64,000 bases of DNA from Jidongwangia harbinensis (GCF_020216025.1 NZ_JAIWNC010000004.1:186001-250000), one strand, 5' to 3'. Shown: positions 38,501-48,308, counted from the first letter of the stretch. A program made the numbers and translations. Notes: generated from the sequence alone by a model not told the origin.

Positions 38501-39142
38501 TCATCGACCCGCGTCGACCGCTTCCCGGCGGGCGATCTCGGCGAAGGCCGTGCGCAGCGTGTCCGGCTCCTGGGCGCCCTGGACCGCGTACCGGCCGTCG
38601 ATCACGAACGTCGGCACGCTGGTGATGCCGAGTTCGCGGGCCACCGCCAGGTCCGCGCGCACCACGTCCGCACCGCCGTCGTCGGCGAGGTAGGCCGCCG
38701 CGGCCGGACCGTCCAGGCCGATCGATTCCGCCACCGCGACCAGCGCCGCCGGCGAGCCGATGTCGATTCCGTCGGTGAAGTGCGCCCGTTGCAGCGCGTC
38801 CAGCATCTCCCGCTGGCGTTGGTGGGCGAGGCCCCAGGCGATCAGCCGGTGCGCGTCGAACGTGTTGGCCGCGATGGCCCGGTCGAAGTTCAGCACCAGC
38901 CCCTCGGCGGCGGCGATCGCGGCGACGTGGGCGAACATCTGCTCGGCCCGCTCCGGACCACCGAACTTGGCGGTCATCGCGGTCTTGGTGGGGACCGGCT
39001 CCGGAACCGGCGCCGGGTCCAGTTGGAACGCCCGGTAGATCACCCGCGCCTCACCGTCGTGCCCGGCCAGCGCCTTCTCTAGTCGCGCCCGGCCGAGGTA
39101 GCACCACGGGCAGACGACGTCAGACCACACCTGAATGTCCAT
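38501..39142 (-). CDS. DsbA-family oxidoreductase, FrnE-like
   Basis: 213 residues of DsbA-like thioredoxin fold with an inserted helical domain. The active site is VWSDVVCPWCYLGRARLEKA (C11-P-W-C14), and the cis-Pro loop is LGITSVPTFVIDGRYAVQGA. FrnE-type proteins act as cytoplasmic disulfide isomerases/oxidoreductases in redox or metal stress. There is no signal peptide. ATG 39140-39142 has GGAG 5 nt upstream inside the end of the sufE gene, so the two are coupled. Confidence 0.93.
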   Translation of the reverse strand: MDIQVWSDVVCPWCYLGRARLEKALAGHDGEARVIYRAFQLDPAPVPEPVPTKTAMTAKFGGPERAEQMFAHVAAIAAAEGLVLNFDRAIAANTFDAHRLIAWGLAHQRQREMLDALQRAHFTDGIDIGSPAALVAVAESIGLDGPAAAAYLADDGGADVVRADLAVARELGITSVPTFVIDGRYAVQGAQEPDTLRTAFAEIARREAVDAGR

Positions 39143-39144
39143 GC

Positions 39145-39573
39145 TCACTCCGTTTGCTCGCGTACCTGGCGCTTCAGCCGGGTCAGGATGGCCGAGCCGC
39201 CGCGGATGCGCAGCGGGCTGATCGCCTGGGCCAGGCCCATCCGGGCATAGAGGTCGTCCGGCACCGCCAGCACCTCCTCCGCGGTGGCGCCCGCCAGGCC
39301 CTCGGCCAGGATGCCGGCGAAGGCCCGGGTGGTCGGTGCCTCCGGCGGGCAGTCGAACCACGTCTGCACGGTCCGGTCCGGGAGAACCCGGGTTTTCAGG
39401 AAGAACGCGGTCTGGCACTCGGGCACCTGCTCCATGCCCTGGTGCCCGGCCATCTCGGCGGGCAGGGCGGGCACCGTGTCGGAGAACTCCAGCAGCATCT
39501 CGAGCACCAGCTCCCGTGGCGCCGAGGCGAACTCGTCGACGATCTCGGCCAGCTTCGCGGGCATGTCGGTCAC
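39145..39573 (-). CDS. sufE: SufE family protein (sulfur acceptor)
   Basis: 142 residues. SufE takes sulfane sulfur from the cysteine desulfurase SufS for iron-sulfur cluster assembly. It has the acceptor cysteine in VPECQTAFFLKTRVLPD (about 68) and the FDCPPEAPTTRAFAGILAEG strand-helix region. It ends SPLRIRGGSAILTRLKRQVR, typical of SufE. GTG 39571-39573 is chosen (TDMPAKLAEIVDEF); ATG three codons later is possible. It is followed 2 nt later by frnE. A rhodanese gene is nearby but not adjacent. Confidence 0.87.
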   Translation of the reverse strand: MTDMPAKLAEIVDEFASAPRELVLEMLLEFSDTVPALPAEMAGHQGMEQVPECQTAFFLKTRVLPDRTVQTWFDCPPEAPTTRAFAGILAEGLAGATAEEVLAVPDDLYARMGLAQAISPLRIRGGSAILTRLKRQVREQTE

Positions 39574-39598
39574 GGTTGACGACCCTACGCGCGTGACC

Positions 39599-39991
39599 TC
39601 ACGCCGAGGCAGAAGTCGGCACGAGGGCCAGGTCACTCATCGACAGGATGCCGACCACCTGCCGGTCGGCGTCGCAGACCAGCAGCCGGCGCACACCACG
39701 GTCCCGCATCGCGCGTACCGCCTCCTCCACCGTGGCCGACTGTTCCACCATGATCAGCTCCCGCGAGGCGATCGACTCCAGCGTCGTGGTGTCCGGCGGC
39801 AGGCCCTCCGCGACGGCCCGGACCACGATGTCGCGGTCGGTGACCAGTCCGGACATGGTCGGGCCGTGGGTCACCACCACGTCGCCGATGGACCTGTCCC
39901 GCATCGCCTGCGCGGCCTCGTCGAGTGTGGTCTCGCCGGGCAGGTAGACCACCTGCCGGGTCATCACGTCGGCGACCACCGTCCTGGCCAT
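39599..39991 (-). CDS. CBS-domain-pair protein
   Basis: 130 residues forming a single Bateman module of two CBS domains. CBS1 is about 7-60 (VADVMTRQVVYLPGETTLDE, then AMRDRSIGDVVV). CBS2 is about 72-125 (SIASRELIMVEQSATVEEAV, then MRDRGVRRLLVCDADRQVVG). Such modules bind adenosine nucleotides and act as energy or stress sensors; the partner is unknown. ATG 39989-39991 has GGGAGGAAG at ideal spacing. It lies between proS and sufE on the same strand. Confidence 0.93.
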   Translation of the reverse strand: MARTVVADVMTRQVVYLPGETTLDEAAQAMRDRSIGDVVVTHGPTMSGLVTDRDIVVRAVAEGLPPDTTTLESIASRELIMVEQSATVEEAVRAMRDRGVRRLLVCDADRQVVGILSMSDLALVPTSASA

Positions 39992-40053
39992 GGTCTTCCT
40001 CCCGCCGCGTCGAACACCCGATCCGGAGCTGCCGTACCCGAGGGGCCGCATCG

Positions 40054-41781
40054 CTACACCCGGGTCATCCGGCCGGCCACCGCGGCGAGACCGACCTCGG
40101 CGCGTTCGCCGGTGCGGCGGTCCCGGACCTCCGCGTACCCGTCGGCCAGGCGGCGTCCGACCACGACGGTCCGCGGGATGCCGATCAGTTCGGCGTCGGT
40201 GAACTTCACCCCGGCCGAGACGTTCGGCCGGTCGTCCACCAGGATCCGCAGCCCGGCGGCGACCAGATCGGCGGCGAGCGCGAGCGCGGCCTCCACCTGG
40301 CCGTCCCGGCCCGCCGCGACGATGTGCACGTCCGCCGGGGCCACCTCGGCCGGCCAGATCAGGCCGCGCTCGTCGTGGTGCTGCTCGGCGATCGCGGCCA
40401 CCGCCCGGGACAGGCCGATGCCGTAGCAGCCCATCGTCGGGCGCACCGGTTTGCCGTCGGCGCCCAGCACGTCCACCTTGAACGCCTCGGTGTAGCGGCG
40501 GCCGAGCTGGAAGATGTGCCCGATCTCGATGCCGCGCCGGATGGTCAGCTCGCCGGTGTCGCATGCCGGACATGGATCGCCGGCGCGCACCTCGGCCGCC
40601 TCGATGGTGCCGTCCGGGGTGAAGTCGCGGCCGGCGACCACCGACGTGGCGTGCCGCCCGGGCTGGTTCGCGCCGGTCAGCCACGCGGTGCCCGGTGCCA
40701 CGCGCGGGTCGGCCAGATAGCGGACCGACCGGCCCTGCGGTCCGATGTACCCCTTGACCAGGTCGGGCCGGGAGGCGAAGTCGTCGAACAGCGTCGCGGT
40801 GCCCGGCGCCAGCGCGGCGTCCAGGCGCTTGAGGTCCACGTCCCGGTCGCCGGGCACGCCGATGAGCAGCAACTCCTCCTCGCGACCCGGATGGTGGACC
40901 GTCACCACGACGTTCTTCAGCGTGTCCCGGGCGGTCCAGTCGGTCCGGCCGCCCAGGGCGTGCGCGTTGGCGTGGTCGACCAGGGCGGCGATGGTCGGGG
41001 TGTCCGGGGTGTCGTGCACGGTCAGCGCGCCGGTGGCCGGCTCCGGCACGGCCGGCATCGGCGTCACCACGGCCTCGGTGTTGGCCGCGTAGTCGCACGT
41101 CGTGCATCCGACGTAGGTGTCCTCACCGACGTCCGACGTGGCCAGGAACTCCTCCGACGCGGACCCGCCCATGGCGCCGGACACCGCGGTCACCACGGCG
41201 TGTGTCAGCCCGAGCCGGGCGAAGATCCGCTGGTACGCCGCGCGCATGATCGCATACACCTCGGCCAGGCCGGCGTCGTCGAGATCGAACGAGTACGCGT
41301 CCTTCATCAGGAACTCGCGCCCGCGCAGCAGGCCGGCGCGCGGGCGGGCCTCGTCCCGGAACTTCGTCTGGACCTGGAACACCGCCAGCGGAAAGTCGCG
41401 GTACGAGGTGGTCAGGTCCTGCACCAGCAGGGCGGCCATCTCCTCGTGCGTGGGGGCCAGCAGGAACTCCCCGCCGCGCCGGTCGGTGAGCGTGAAGATG
41501 TCGTCGCCGTACTCCGTCCAGCGGCCACTCACGTCGTACGGCTCGCGGGGCAGCAGCGCCGGGAACGACACCTCCTGCGCCCCGGCCGCGACCATCTCGT
41601 CACGCACGATGCGGATCACGTTGTCCAGTACCAGCTTGCCCAGCGGCAGCCAGGTGTGGCCGCCCGGCGCGGCGCGGCGGACATAGCCGGCGCGCAGCAG
41701 TAACCGATGGCTCGGCACCTCCGCGTCGGCCGGGTCCTCGCGCAGGGTCCGGAGCAGCAGCCGTGACATCCGCAGAAGCAT
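40054..41781 (-). CDS. proS: Proline--tRNA ligase
   Basis: A class II aminoacyl-tRNA synthetase charging tRNA-Pro, 575 residues, bacterial type. Motif 1/2 regions are [20 protein letters not shown] as [39 protein letters not shown] and [11 protein letters not shown]. The inserted editing-type domain lies in the middle (about 220-390). Motif 3 is [19 protein letters not shown], and a C-terminal anticodon-binding domain follows. ATG 41779-41781 ([13 protein letters not shown]) matches the usual family start. The next in-frame ATG is four codons on. Confidence 0.96.
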   Translation of the reverse strand: MLLRMSRLLLRTLREDPADAEVPSHRLLLRAGYVRRAAPGGHTWLPLGKLVLDNVIRIVRDEMVAAGAQEVSFPALLPREPYDVSGRWTEYGDDIFTLTDRRGGEFLLAPTHEEMAALLVQDLTTSYRDFPLAVFQVQTKFRDEARPRAGLLRGREFLMKDAYSFDLDDAGLAEVYAIMRAAYQRIFARLGLTHAVVTAVSGAMGGSASEEFLATSDVGEDTYVGCTTCDYAANTEAVVTPMPAVPEPATGALTVHDTPDTPTIAALVDHANAHALGGRTDWTARDTLKNVVVTVHHPGREEELLLIGVPGDRDVDLKRLDAALAPGTATLFDDFASRPDLVKGYIGPQGRSVRYLADPRVAPGTAWLTGANQPGRHATSVVAGRDFTPDGTIEAAEVRAGDPCPACDTGELTIRRGIEIGHIFQLGRRYTEAFKVDVLGADGKPVRPTMGCYGIGLSRAVAAIAEQHHDERGLIWPAEVAPADVHIVAAGRDGQVEAALALAADLVAAGLRILVDDRPNVSAGVKFTDAELIGIPRTVVVGRRLADGYAEVRDRRTGERAEVGLAAVAGRMTRV

Positions 41782-41912
41782 GAGGCAAGGGTAGGGACCG
41801 GGTACGACGGTAAGCACCCGGTTATCCGGTGTAGCCAGCGTCACGTCCCGCTCGGTCCGCACCGGTGCTTAGCTCAGAGGTTGTCGGGTCATCGAGCGTT
41901 CAGGGAGTGGCC

Positions 41913-42710
41913 GTGGCGTGGCGCAGTTTCGTGGCGATGGGCGACAGCTTCACCGAGGGGATGGACGATCCGTACCCCGACGGCACCTACCGGGGCTGGG
42001 CCGACCTGGTCGCGGCGCGGCTCGCGGTCGACGCCGGCCCCGACTTCGGGTACGCCAACCTGGCGATCCGCGGGCGCCTGCTGGGCCAGGTGCTGGACGA
42101 ACAACTGGACGCCACCGTGGCGATGCGGCCCGACCTGGTGAGCTTCGCGGCCGGCGGCAACGACGTGCTGCGCCGCCGGGTGGACGCCGCGGGACTGGCG
42201 GACCGCCTCGACCCGGTGATCGGCCGGCTCCGGAAGTCCGGCGCCGACGTGATCATGTTCTGCTTCGCCGACGTGAGCGGACACCTGCCCGGGCACCGCA
42301 TCATCGGCCCGCGGGCGGCGGCGCTCAGCGACGCGGTCCGGCGGGTCGCCGACACGCACGGCGCGTACCTCGTCGATCTGTTCGCCGACCGCACCTTCCG
42401 GCACCGCACCATGTGGAGCGAGGACCGCCTGCACCTGTCCCCGGCCGGCCACCGCCGGGTGGCCGCGCACGTGCTCACCGCGCTCGGCGTGGGTGTCGAG
42501 GAGGACTGGCTGCTGGTGCCGCCGGCGCCGGCGCCGACGCCGTGGCTGCTGGCCCGCGGCGCGGACCTGCGCTGGGCCGGGCGCTATCTGGCACCCTGGC
42601 TCCGGCGCCGGCTGGCGGGCGCCTCGTCCGGCGATCTGGTCACCGCGAAGCGCCCGGCGCTGTCCCCGGTCCACGACGGAAGCCGCGCCGAGCCGCGGCC
42701 ACGGAGTTAG
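41913..42710 (+). CDS. SGNH/GDSL hydrolase
   Basis: 265 residues. Block I is VAMGDSFTEGMDDPYP with the nucleophile Ser. Block II is ANLAIRGRLLGQVLDEQLD, block III is SFAAGGNDVLR, and block V is SEDRLHLSPAGHRRVA with the Asp-x-x-His pair. This is an esterase/lipase-type enzyme; with no signal peptide it is probably cytosolic. GTG 41913 with GGGAG 7 nt upstream is preferred over GTG 41907. It is divergent from proS, and the rhodanese gene follows after 9 bp. Confidence 0.92.
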   Translation: MAWRSFVAMGDSFTEGMDDPYPDGTYRGWADLVAARLAVDAGPDFGYANLAIRGRLLGQVLDEQLDATVAMRPDLVSFAAGGNDVLRRRVDAAGLADRLDPVIGRLRKSGADVIMFCFADVSGHLPGHRIIGPRAAALSDAVRRVADTHGAYLVDLFADRTFRHRTMWSEDRLHLSPAGHRRVAAHVLTALGVGVEEDWLLVPPAPAPTPWLLARGADLRWAGRYLAPWLRRRLAGASSGDLVTAKRPALSPVHDGSRAEPRPRS

Positions 42711-42719
42711 GTTGAACAG

Positions 42720-43619
42720 ATGTCTGTAGCGAATGACCCGGCGCCGGCCCTGCAGGCGTACGCGCACCCCGAGAAGCTGGTCACCACCGAGTGGCTGGCC
42801 GCCAACCTGGACACCCCCGGCCTCGTCGTGGTCGAGTCGGACGAGGACGTGCTGCTCTACGACACCGGCCACATCCCGGGCGCGGTGAAGGTCGACTGGC
42901 ACCTCGAACTCAACGACCAGCTCACCCGCGACTACCTGGACCCGGCCGCGTTCGCCGCGATGTGCGAGGCGAAGGGCATCGGGCGGGACGACACCGTGGT
43001 GTTCTACGGCGACAACTTCAACTGGTGGGCGGCGTACGCACTCTGGGTCTTCAGCCTGTTCGGCCACGCCGACGTGCGGCTGCTGGACGGCGGCCGGCAG
43101 AAGTGGGCGGCCGAGGGGCGCGACCTCACCCGGGAGAAGACGGTCCGCCCGCCCGCGTCGTACCCGGTGCCGGAGCGCCACGACGCTGGCATCCGGGCGT
43201 TCCGCGATCAGGTGATGGGGCACATCTCGAGTGGCCGGCCGCTGGTCGACGTGCGCTCGCCGCAGGAGTACACCGGCGAACTCACCCACATGGCGGCGTA
43301 CCCGCAGGAGGGCGCGTTGCGCGGCGGGCACATCCCGGGCGCGGTCAGCAAGCCGTGGAAGTCCGCGGCCAACGAGGACGGCACGTTCAGGCCGGCCGAT
43401 GACCTGACCCGGATCTACCGCGACGAGCTGGGCCTGGACCCGTCCGACGACGTGATCGCGTACTGCCGGATCGGCGAGCGTTCCAGCCACACCTGGTTCG
43501 TGCTGCATCACCTGCTCGGTTACCCCCAGGTGCGGAACTATGACGGTTCGTGGACGGAATGGGGCAACCTGGTCCGGGCCCCGATCGTCCGCGGCACCGA
43601 GCCGGGCGGGCTGGGCTGA
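42720..43619 (+). CDS. sseA: Thiosulfate/3-mercaptopyruvate sulfurtransferase (two-domain rhodanese)
   Basis: 299 residues. Two rhodanese domains are present. The N-terminal one is inactive-type ([40 protein letters not shown]). The C-terminal one carries the catalytic loop [15 protein letters not shown] with Cys near residue 249. It transfers sulfane sulfur from thiosulfate or mercaptopyruvate to acceptors such as cyanide. ATG 42720. It probably forms an operon with the SGNH gene, 9 bp upstream. Confidence 0.93.
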   Translation: MSVANDPAPALQAYAHPEKLVTTEWLAANLDTPGLVVVESDEDVLLYDTGHIPGAVKVDWHLELNDQLTRDYLDPAAFAAMCEAKGIGRDDTVVFYGDNFNWWAAYALWVFSLFGHADVRLLDGGRQKWAAEGRDLTREKTVRPPASYPVPERHDAGIRAFRDQVMGHISSGRPLVDVRSPQEYTGELTHMAAYPQEGALRGGHIPGAVSKPWKSAANEDGTFRPADDLTRIYRDELGLDPSDDVIAYCRIGERSSHTWFVLHHLLGYPQVRNYDGSWTEWGNLVRAPIVRGTEPGGLG

Positions 43620-43645
43620 CCCCGCCGCGGGCCGTCAAGGTCGAC

Positions 43646-43658
43646 TGAACGTACGTTA
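43646..43658 (+). promoter_or_regulatory. Operator 1: TGAACG-TA-CGTTA
   Basis: TGAACGTACGTTA contains the palindrome AACGTACGTT (43648-43657). It lies 35-47 bp before the TetR start. The same 13-mer with only the central dinucleotide swapped lies before accD (48501-48513, opposite strand). Confidence 0.8.
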
Positions 43659-43692
43659 AGTGCCCGGCTTGACAGCAGGTTAGAGTCTTTTC

Positions 43693-44295
43693 GTGACGGT
43701 AGAGCAGCAGCATCGGACCGGACCCCCCGCGCCGCGCCGTCGGTCGCGCCGGGACGAGATTCTGGAGATCGCGGTCGGTCTCTTCGCCTCCCGGGGTTAC
43801 CACGGCGTTTCGATGGACGACATCGGCTCCGCCGCGGGCGTGACCGGCCCGGCGCTGTACCACCACTTCGCCGGCAAGGAGGCGATGCTGGTCGCGGCGC
43901 TGATCCCGGTCAGCGAGGGCCTGCTGCACGGCGGTCGGGAACGCGTCGCCCGGCACTCCGGTGACGCCCGCGCCGCGCTTGCCGACCTGATCGACTTCCA
44001 CGTCGAGTTCGCCCTGGAGAATCCGGCGGTCATCGCGCTGCACCTGCACGAACTCGACCGGCTGCCGGAGGAGCCGCGCCGGCAGATCCGCCGCCTCCAG
44101 CGGTTGTACGTGGAGGAGTGGGTGGGTGTGCTGGCCACGCTGCGTCCGAAACTCGAACCGGCCGAGGCACGGGTGCTCGCGCACGCCGCCTTCGGCCTGA
44201 TGAACTCCACGCCGTTCCTCGGCGGCGAGGTCGACCGCCGGCGGCGCGCCGCCCTTTTGCGGGATGCCGCGGCATTCGCCCTCGAAGGCAGATAG
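43693..44295 (+). CDS. TetR-family regulator of the acyl-CoA carboxylase/dehydrogenase genes
   Basis: 200 residues. The N-terminal HTH is RRDEILEIAVGLFASRGYHG then VSMDDIGSAAGVTGPALYHHFAGKE with conserved Tyr-x-x-Phe (split here). A C-terminal ligand domain follows and probably binds an acyl-CoA. GTG 43693 follows TAGAGT closely (43681-43686), so the mRNA is probably leaderless or nearly so. It is the first gene of the unit containing biotin carboxylase and HMG-CoA lyase. A palindrome upstream matches one before the carboxyltransferase gene, which suggests autoregulation plus control of the second unit. Confidence 0.9.
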   Translation: MTVEQQHRTGPPAPRRRSRRDEILEIAVGLFASRGYHGVSMDDIGSAAGVTGPALYHHFAGKEAMLVAALIPVSEGLLHGGRERVARHSGDARAALADLIDFHVEFALENPAVIALHLHELDRLPEEPRRQIRRLQRLYVEEWVGVLATLRPKLEPAEARVLAHAAFGLMNSTPFLGGEVDRRRRAALLRDAAAFALEGR

Positions 44296-44308
44296 TAGAA
44301 AGGTGCCC

Positions 44309-45646
44309 ATGATCGACTCGCTGCTCATCGCCAACCGGGGCGAGATCGCCCGCCGGATCGTCCGCACCACCAAGCGCCTCGGGATCCGGTCGATCGCCGT
44401 GTACTCGGAGGCGGACGCCGGCATGCCGTTCGTCACCGAGGCCGACGAGGCGGTGTGCGTCGGCCCGGCCAACCCGGCGCAGAGTTACCGCAACACCGAG
44501 GCGATCCTGGCCGCGGCCAAGTCCACCGGCGCGCAGGCCGTGCACCCGGGCTACGGCTTCCTCAGCGAGAACGCCGAGTTTGCCCGCGCCGTCGAGGCCA
44601 ACGGCCTGATCTGGGTGGGCCCGTCGGCCGAGGCGATCACCGCCATGGGTGACAAGATCAACGCGCGCAACCTGATGGCCGCGGCGGGCGTGCCGGTCGC
44701 GCCCGGCACGCAGGACCCGGCCGCGACGGTCGAGGCGGCCCTGGCCGCCGCCGAGGACATCGGCTTCCCGGTGATGGTCAAGGCCGCGGCCGGTGGCGGC
44801 GGCATGGGCATGGCGGTCGCCGCCGACCCCGACGCGCTCCGCACCGAGTACGACAAGGTCCGCGCGTTCGCCGAGCGGATGTTCGGCGACGGCTCGGTGC
44901 TGATCGAGCGCTACTTCCCCCGGGTACGCCACGTCGAGGTGCAGATCCTCGGCCTGGCCGACGGCCGGGTGGTGGCGCTGAGCGAGCGGGAGTGCTCGGT
45001 GCAGCGGCGCAACCAGAAGCTGGTGGAGGAGGCACCGTCCCCGGCGGTCTCGCCGGAACTGCGGCAGCGCTTCCTGGCCGCCGCGGTCAAGGCCGGCGAG
45101 GCGGTGCGGTACCGCAACGCGGGCACCGTCGAATGCCTGCTCGATCCCTCGACCGGGGAATTCTTCTTCCTGGAGATGAACACCCGGCTGCAGGTCGAGC
45201 ACCCGATCACCGAGCTGATCCACGGCCTCGACCTGGTCGAGGAGCAGCTGCGGATCGCGTCCGGAGAGGCGCCGACGTTCGACCCGGACGCCCTCACCAC
45301 CACCGGTCACGCCATCGAGCTGCGGGTCAACGCGGAGGACCCGAAGCGGTTCCTGCCCGGCCCCGGCAAGGTGGCCACCTGGGTGGAGCCGTCCGGCGAC
45401 GGGGTACGGGTCGACTCCGGCTACGCCCCGGACACCACGGTCACGCCGTTCTACGACTCGCTGATGGCGAAGCTGATCGTGCACGGCAGCGACCGCGCCG
45501 ACGCGATCGCCAAGGCCCGTGCCGCGGTGGCCGGGTTCGAGATCGTCGGTCCCAAGAACAACCTGCCGTTCTTCGCCGAGCTGCTGGAGAACCCGGAGTT
45601 CCTCGGCGGCGACTACGACACGGGCATCGTCGCGCGGATGAGGTGA
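44309..45646 (+). CDS. Biotin carboxylase subunit of an acyl-CoA carboxylase, without carrier domain
   Basis: It uses ATP and bicarbonate to carboxylate biotin on a carrier protein. The 445 residues start at ATG 44309 (MIDSLLIANRGEIARRIVRT), preceded by AAAGG. The ATP-grasp loop is VKAAAGGGGMGMAVA. Catalytic and metal residues are in FFLEMNTRLQVEHPITELIH, and HPGYGFLSENAEFA is present. It ends at residue 445 with no biotin-binding EAMKM domain, although the methylcrotonyl-CoA and propionyl-CoA alpha subunits of actinobacteria normally carry one (about 590-670 residues). No BCCP gene is visible in the window. Confidence 0.92.
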   Translation: MIDSLLIANRGEIARRIVRTTKRLGIRSIAVYSEADAGMPFVTEADEAVCVGPANPAQSYRNTEAILAAAKSTGAQAVHPGYGFLSENAEFARAVEANGLIWVGPSAEAITAMGDKINARNLMAAAGVPVAPGTQDPAATVEAALAAAEDIGFPVMVKAAAGGGGMGMAVAADPDALRTEYDKVRAFAERMFGDGSVLIERYFPRVRHVEVQILGLADGRVVALSERECSVQRRNQKLVEEAPSPAVSPELRQRFLAAAVKAGEAVRYRNAGTVECLLDPSTGEFFFLEMNTRLQVEHPITELIHGLDLVEEQLRIASGEAPTFDPDALTTTGHAIELRVNAEDPKRFLPGPGKVATWVEPSGDGVRVDSGYAPDTTVTPFYDSLMAKLIVHGSDRADAIAKARAAVAGFEIVGPKNNLPFFAELLENPEFLGGDYDTGIVARMR

Positions 45647-45651
45647 GGTCG

Positions 45652-46524
45652 ATGGTCTCGATCCGCGAGGTGGCGCCGCGGGACGGCCTGCAGAACGAGG
45701 AGCCGATCCCGACGGATGCGAAGGTGCGTCTCATCGACGCGCTGAGTGGCACCGGCGTCCGGCGGATCGAGGCCGTCTCGTTCGTCCACCCGAGGGCCAT
45801 CCCGCAGATGGCCGACGCGGACGACGTCTGGGCCGGGATCACTCGCAACCCGCGGGTGCGCTACTCGGCCCTGATCCCGAACACCCGCGGTGCCCAACGG
45901 GCGATCGCCGCCGGGTTCACCGAGATCGAGGTCGTGGTGTCGGCCAGCGACACGCACAACCGGCGCAACCTGAACCGGTCGACGGACGAGTCGCTGGACG
46001 ACATCACCGGTCTGATCTCGCTGATCCACCAGGCCGGCGCCACCGTCGAGGTGATCGTGGCGACCAGCTTCGGCTGCCCGTTCGAGGGGGACGTGGCCCC
46101 GGCGCGGGTGGCGTCCATCGTGGAACGGGTCCGCGCGGACGGCGCGGACCGGATCGCGTTCGGCGACACCACCGGCATGGCGACCCCGCGCCGGGTCCGT
46201 GACCTGCTCGCCGAGGTACGCCCGGACCTGTTGCACTTCCACGACACCCGGGGCACCGGCCTGGCCAACATCATCACCGCGCTGGACCTCGGGGTGACCG
46301 AGTTCGACGCCAGCGTGGGCGGCATCGGTGGCTGCCCGTACGCGCCGGGCGCCTCCGGCAACGTGGCCACCGAGGAGGTCGTGCACATGCTGCACGACAT
46401 GGGCATCGACACCGGTATCGACCTCGATGCGCTGATCGAGGTGGCGGAGCTGGCGGAGAAGCTGCTGGGGCGGATGTTGCCGTCCGGAGTATTGCGCGCC
46501 GGGCCGCGTACCCGACTTGTTTGA
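45652..46524 (+). CDS. Hydroxymethylglutaryl-CoA lyase
   Basis: It cleaves HMG-CoA to acetyl-CoA and acetoacetate, the last step of leucine catabolism. The start is ATG 45652, giving 290 residues, with AGGTGAGG just upstream. Family motifs are IREVAPRDGLQNE (catalytic Arg/Asp), EAVSFVHPRAIPQMADADDV, FGDTTGMATP, LHFHDTRGTGLANI and the catalytic-Cys loop VGGIGGCPYAPGASGNVATE. It follows biotin carboxylase by 5 nt, so the two are one operon under the TetR gene. Confidence 0.94.
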   Translation: MVSIREVAPRDGLQNEEPIPTDAKVRLIDALSGTGVRRIEAVSFVHPRAIPQMADADDVWAGITRNPRVRYSALIPNTRGAQRAIAAGFTEIEVVVSASDTHNRRNLNRSTDESLDDITGLISLIHQAGATVEVIVATSFGCPFEGDVAPARVASIVERVRADGADRIAFGDTTGMATPRRVRDLLAEVRPDLLHFHDTRGTGLANIITALDLGVTEFDASVGGIGGCPYAPGASGNVATEEVVHMLHDMGIDTGIDLDALIEVAELAEKLLGRMLPSGVLRAGPRTRLV

Positions 46525-47162
46525 TCATTTAGTAATTGCTCTGCCGAATATTCTTTCCCATTCGTCGGCGTGACCCTGACTGAGTCGCTTCGTTACCAGT
46601 ACCGAGTGGCCGATATCGCCTAGTCCTTTCGACGGCGATTGGTCACCGGGTCGGAGTCGACGACGAAGGGTTGGACCAATGACGGGATGGACGGTCGAGC
46701 GCATGCCGCGCACGGCGTTCCCGTCACCGGGTCCGCGGGTCGGCGCTCCCCCGGCACCGACGCGGCACCGGGTCCCACAGGCGGCCGCCCGGCCGCTGGT
46801 CCCGGATCGTCCAGCCGGGCCGCATCACCGTCACCGACCGGACCCGGACCGAGGCTGGTCCCCGGCGGCACGGCGCGGAGGCACCGACCGTCTCACCCGA
46901 CCAGTGGCGGCCGCCGGCGTTCGGCACCGGCACGCCTGAACAGGCGGATCAGGCCGGATTCCTCCACCCGTTTGCGCACAAGCGGCGAATCCCGTACGGC
47001 CTCATCCATGACGCACCGCTGTGGGCGCACGTCGACAAGCGGAGTCCGGTCACGCGAAATCACGCCAGGCTCCGCTGCGCCCTGATGCGCCGCGTTCCGG
47101 AAAGCCCAACCGCACAGCCGTACTCAATTCTGCTGACATTTCTGAAAGGCTTTTCCATCCTC
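46525..47162. other. Intergenic region before the chaplin-like gene
   Basis: About 640 bp. The first ~130 bp are markedly A/T-rich for this genome (46525-46640) and are the best place for a promoter. From about 46800 to 47130 the frame of the chaplin gene is open and peptide-like (for example GFLHPFAHKRRIPYGLIHD) but has no start codon after the TGA at 46680. It may be coincidental or the tail of a broken gene. I support no CDS here. Confidence 0.5.
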
Positions 47163-48308
47163 ATGAAGACTTGGGTTCGCAAGACTCTCAGCGTCGGTGT
47201 ACTGGCCGCCGGCGCCCTGCTGTTCGCTCCGGCCGTCGCGCAGGCCGACGCGTCGCAGCACTCGTCCGACAACAACGGGCTGGCCAACGGCGCTCAGATC
47301 ATCGCGCCGATCAGCATCCCGGTGAACGCGGTGGGCAACGCGATCGGGGTGGCCGGCGAGGCCAACGCGGCCGGCTCCGGTGCCAACTGGCTGGGCGGGA
47401 GTGGCCAGGGCGCGCACCAGTACTCGTCGGACCACAACGGTGCGCTGAACGGGACCCAGGCGTACCTGCCGATCGACGTGCCGGTGAACGTGGTCGGCAA
47501 CGCGGTCGCGCTGCTCGGTGAGGCCAACGCGGCCGGCGCGGGGCTGAACGGCCGGCCGCACACCGAGAGCGCGCGCACCGAGACCGGCGGCGGCGACGGC
47601 CAGCACTCGAACGACCACAACGGTGCGCTGAACGGCACCCAGCTGTACGCGCCGGTCGACGCCCCGATCAACCTCTGCGGCAACGCGATCAGCCTGCTCG
47701 GCGAGGCCAACGCGCAGGCGGTCTGCGTCAGCGCCCACGGCGGCGCGGAGAGCGGCGGCGCGGCCCAGCACTCGAACGACCACAACGGTGCGCTGAACGG
47801 CACCCAGGCGTACGCGCCGGTCAGCATCCCGCTGACCGTCGCCGGCAACGCGATCGGCGTGGCGGGCGAGGGCAACGCGGCCGCCGCGACGGCCGGCGAG
47901 TCCGGCCACGCCGGCACGGTCGGTCAGCACTCCACCGACACCAACGGGGCCGGGAACGGCACTCAGATCGCCGCGCCGGTGCAGGTGCCGGTCAACGTCT
48001 GCGGCAACGCGCTGAGCGTCCTGGGCGAGGCCAACGCCTCGGCGGCCTGCGCGACCGGCGGGGCGACCGGCGACGGCGCCGAGAACCCGCACCAGCCGGG
48101 TACCGGTGACGACACCGAGGTCGACTCCGGCCAGGGCGGCACCGACGACGAGGGCGACGCGCCCGGCTACGGCGACCGGGTCCGCACCCGGACGGCGACC
48201 GAGGCGACCCCGCTCGACGGTGTCACCCGGAACCTGACGGACGCCGGTGGCCTGAACCCGGGTGGCCTGAACGCGGGTGGCCTGGACGTGCTCCGCACCC
48301 TGCGCTGA
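47163..48308 (+). CDS. Secreted chaplin-like protein with five repeats
   Basis: 381 residues. ATG 47163 is followed by a signal peptide (MKTWVRKTLSVGVLAAGALL, cleavage after about AQA-DA). Then come five ~50-residue chaplin-type units with pattern QHSSDNNGLANG, I/V-x-x-P-I/V-x-x-P-V/L-N/T-x-x-GNA-I/V-x-x-x-GEAN-A. The pair of Cys typical of chaplins is present only in units 3 and 5 (CGNAISL, CGNALSV). A disordered acidic tail of about 75 residues has short GGLN repeats. Chaplins are amyloid-forming surface-active proteins of aerial hyphae and spores. It stands alone inside an acyl-CoA catabolic cluster. Confidence 0.85.
   Translation: MKTWVRKTLSVGVLAAGALLFAPAVAQADASQHSSDNNGLANGAQIIAPISIPVNAVGNAIGVAGEANAAGSGANWLGGSGQGAHQYSSDHNGALNGTQAYLPIDVPVNVVGNAVALLGEANAAGAGLNGRPHTESARTETGGGDGQHSNDHNGALNGTQLYAPVDAPINLCGNAISLLGEANAQAVCVSAHGGAESGGAAQHSNDHNGALNGTQAYAPVSIPLTVAGNAIGVAGEGNAAAATAGESGHAGTVGQHSTDTNGAGNGTQIAAPVQVPVNVCGNALSVLGEANASAACATGGATGDGAENPHQPGTGDDTEVDSGQGGTDDEGDAPGYGDRVRTRTATEATPLDGVTRNLTDAGGLNPGGLNAGGLDVLRTLR

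Noticed and set aside
46639-47085. Possible genes between HMG-CoA lyase and the chaplin-like gene
   Set aside because: Several overlapping frames are open, but none has a ribosome site, a recognised domain and a continuous frame together; the most protein-like frame has no start after its TGA at 46680.
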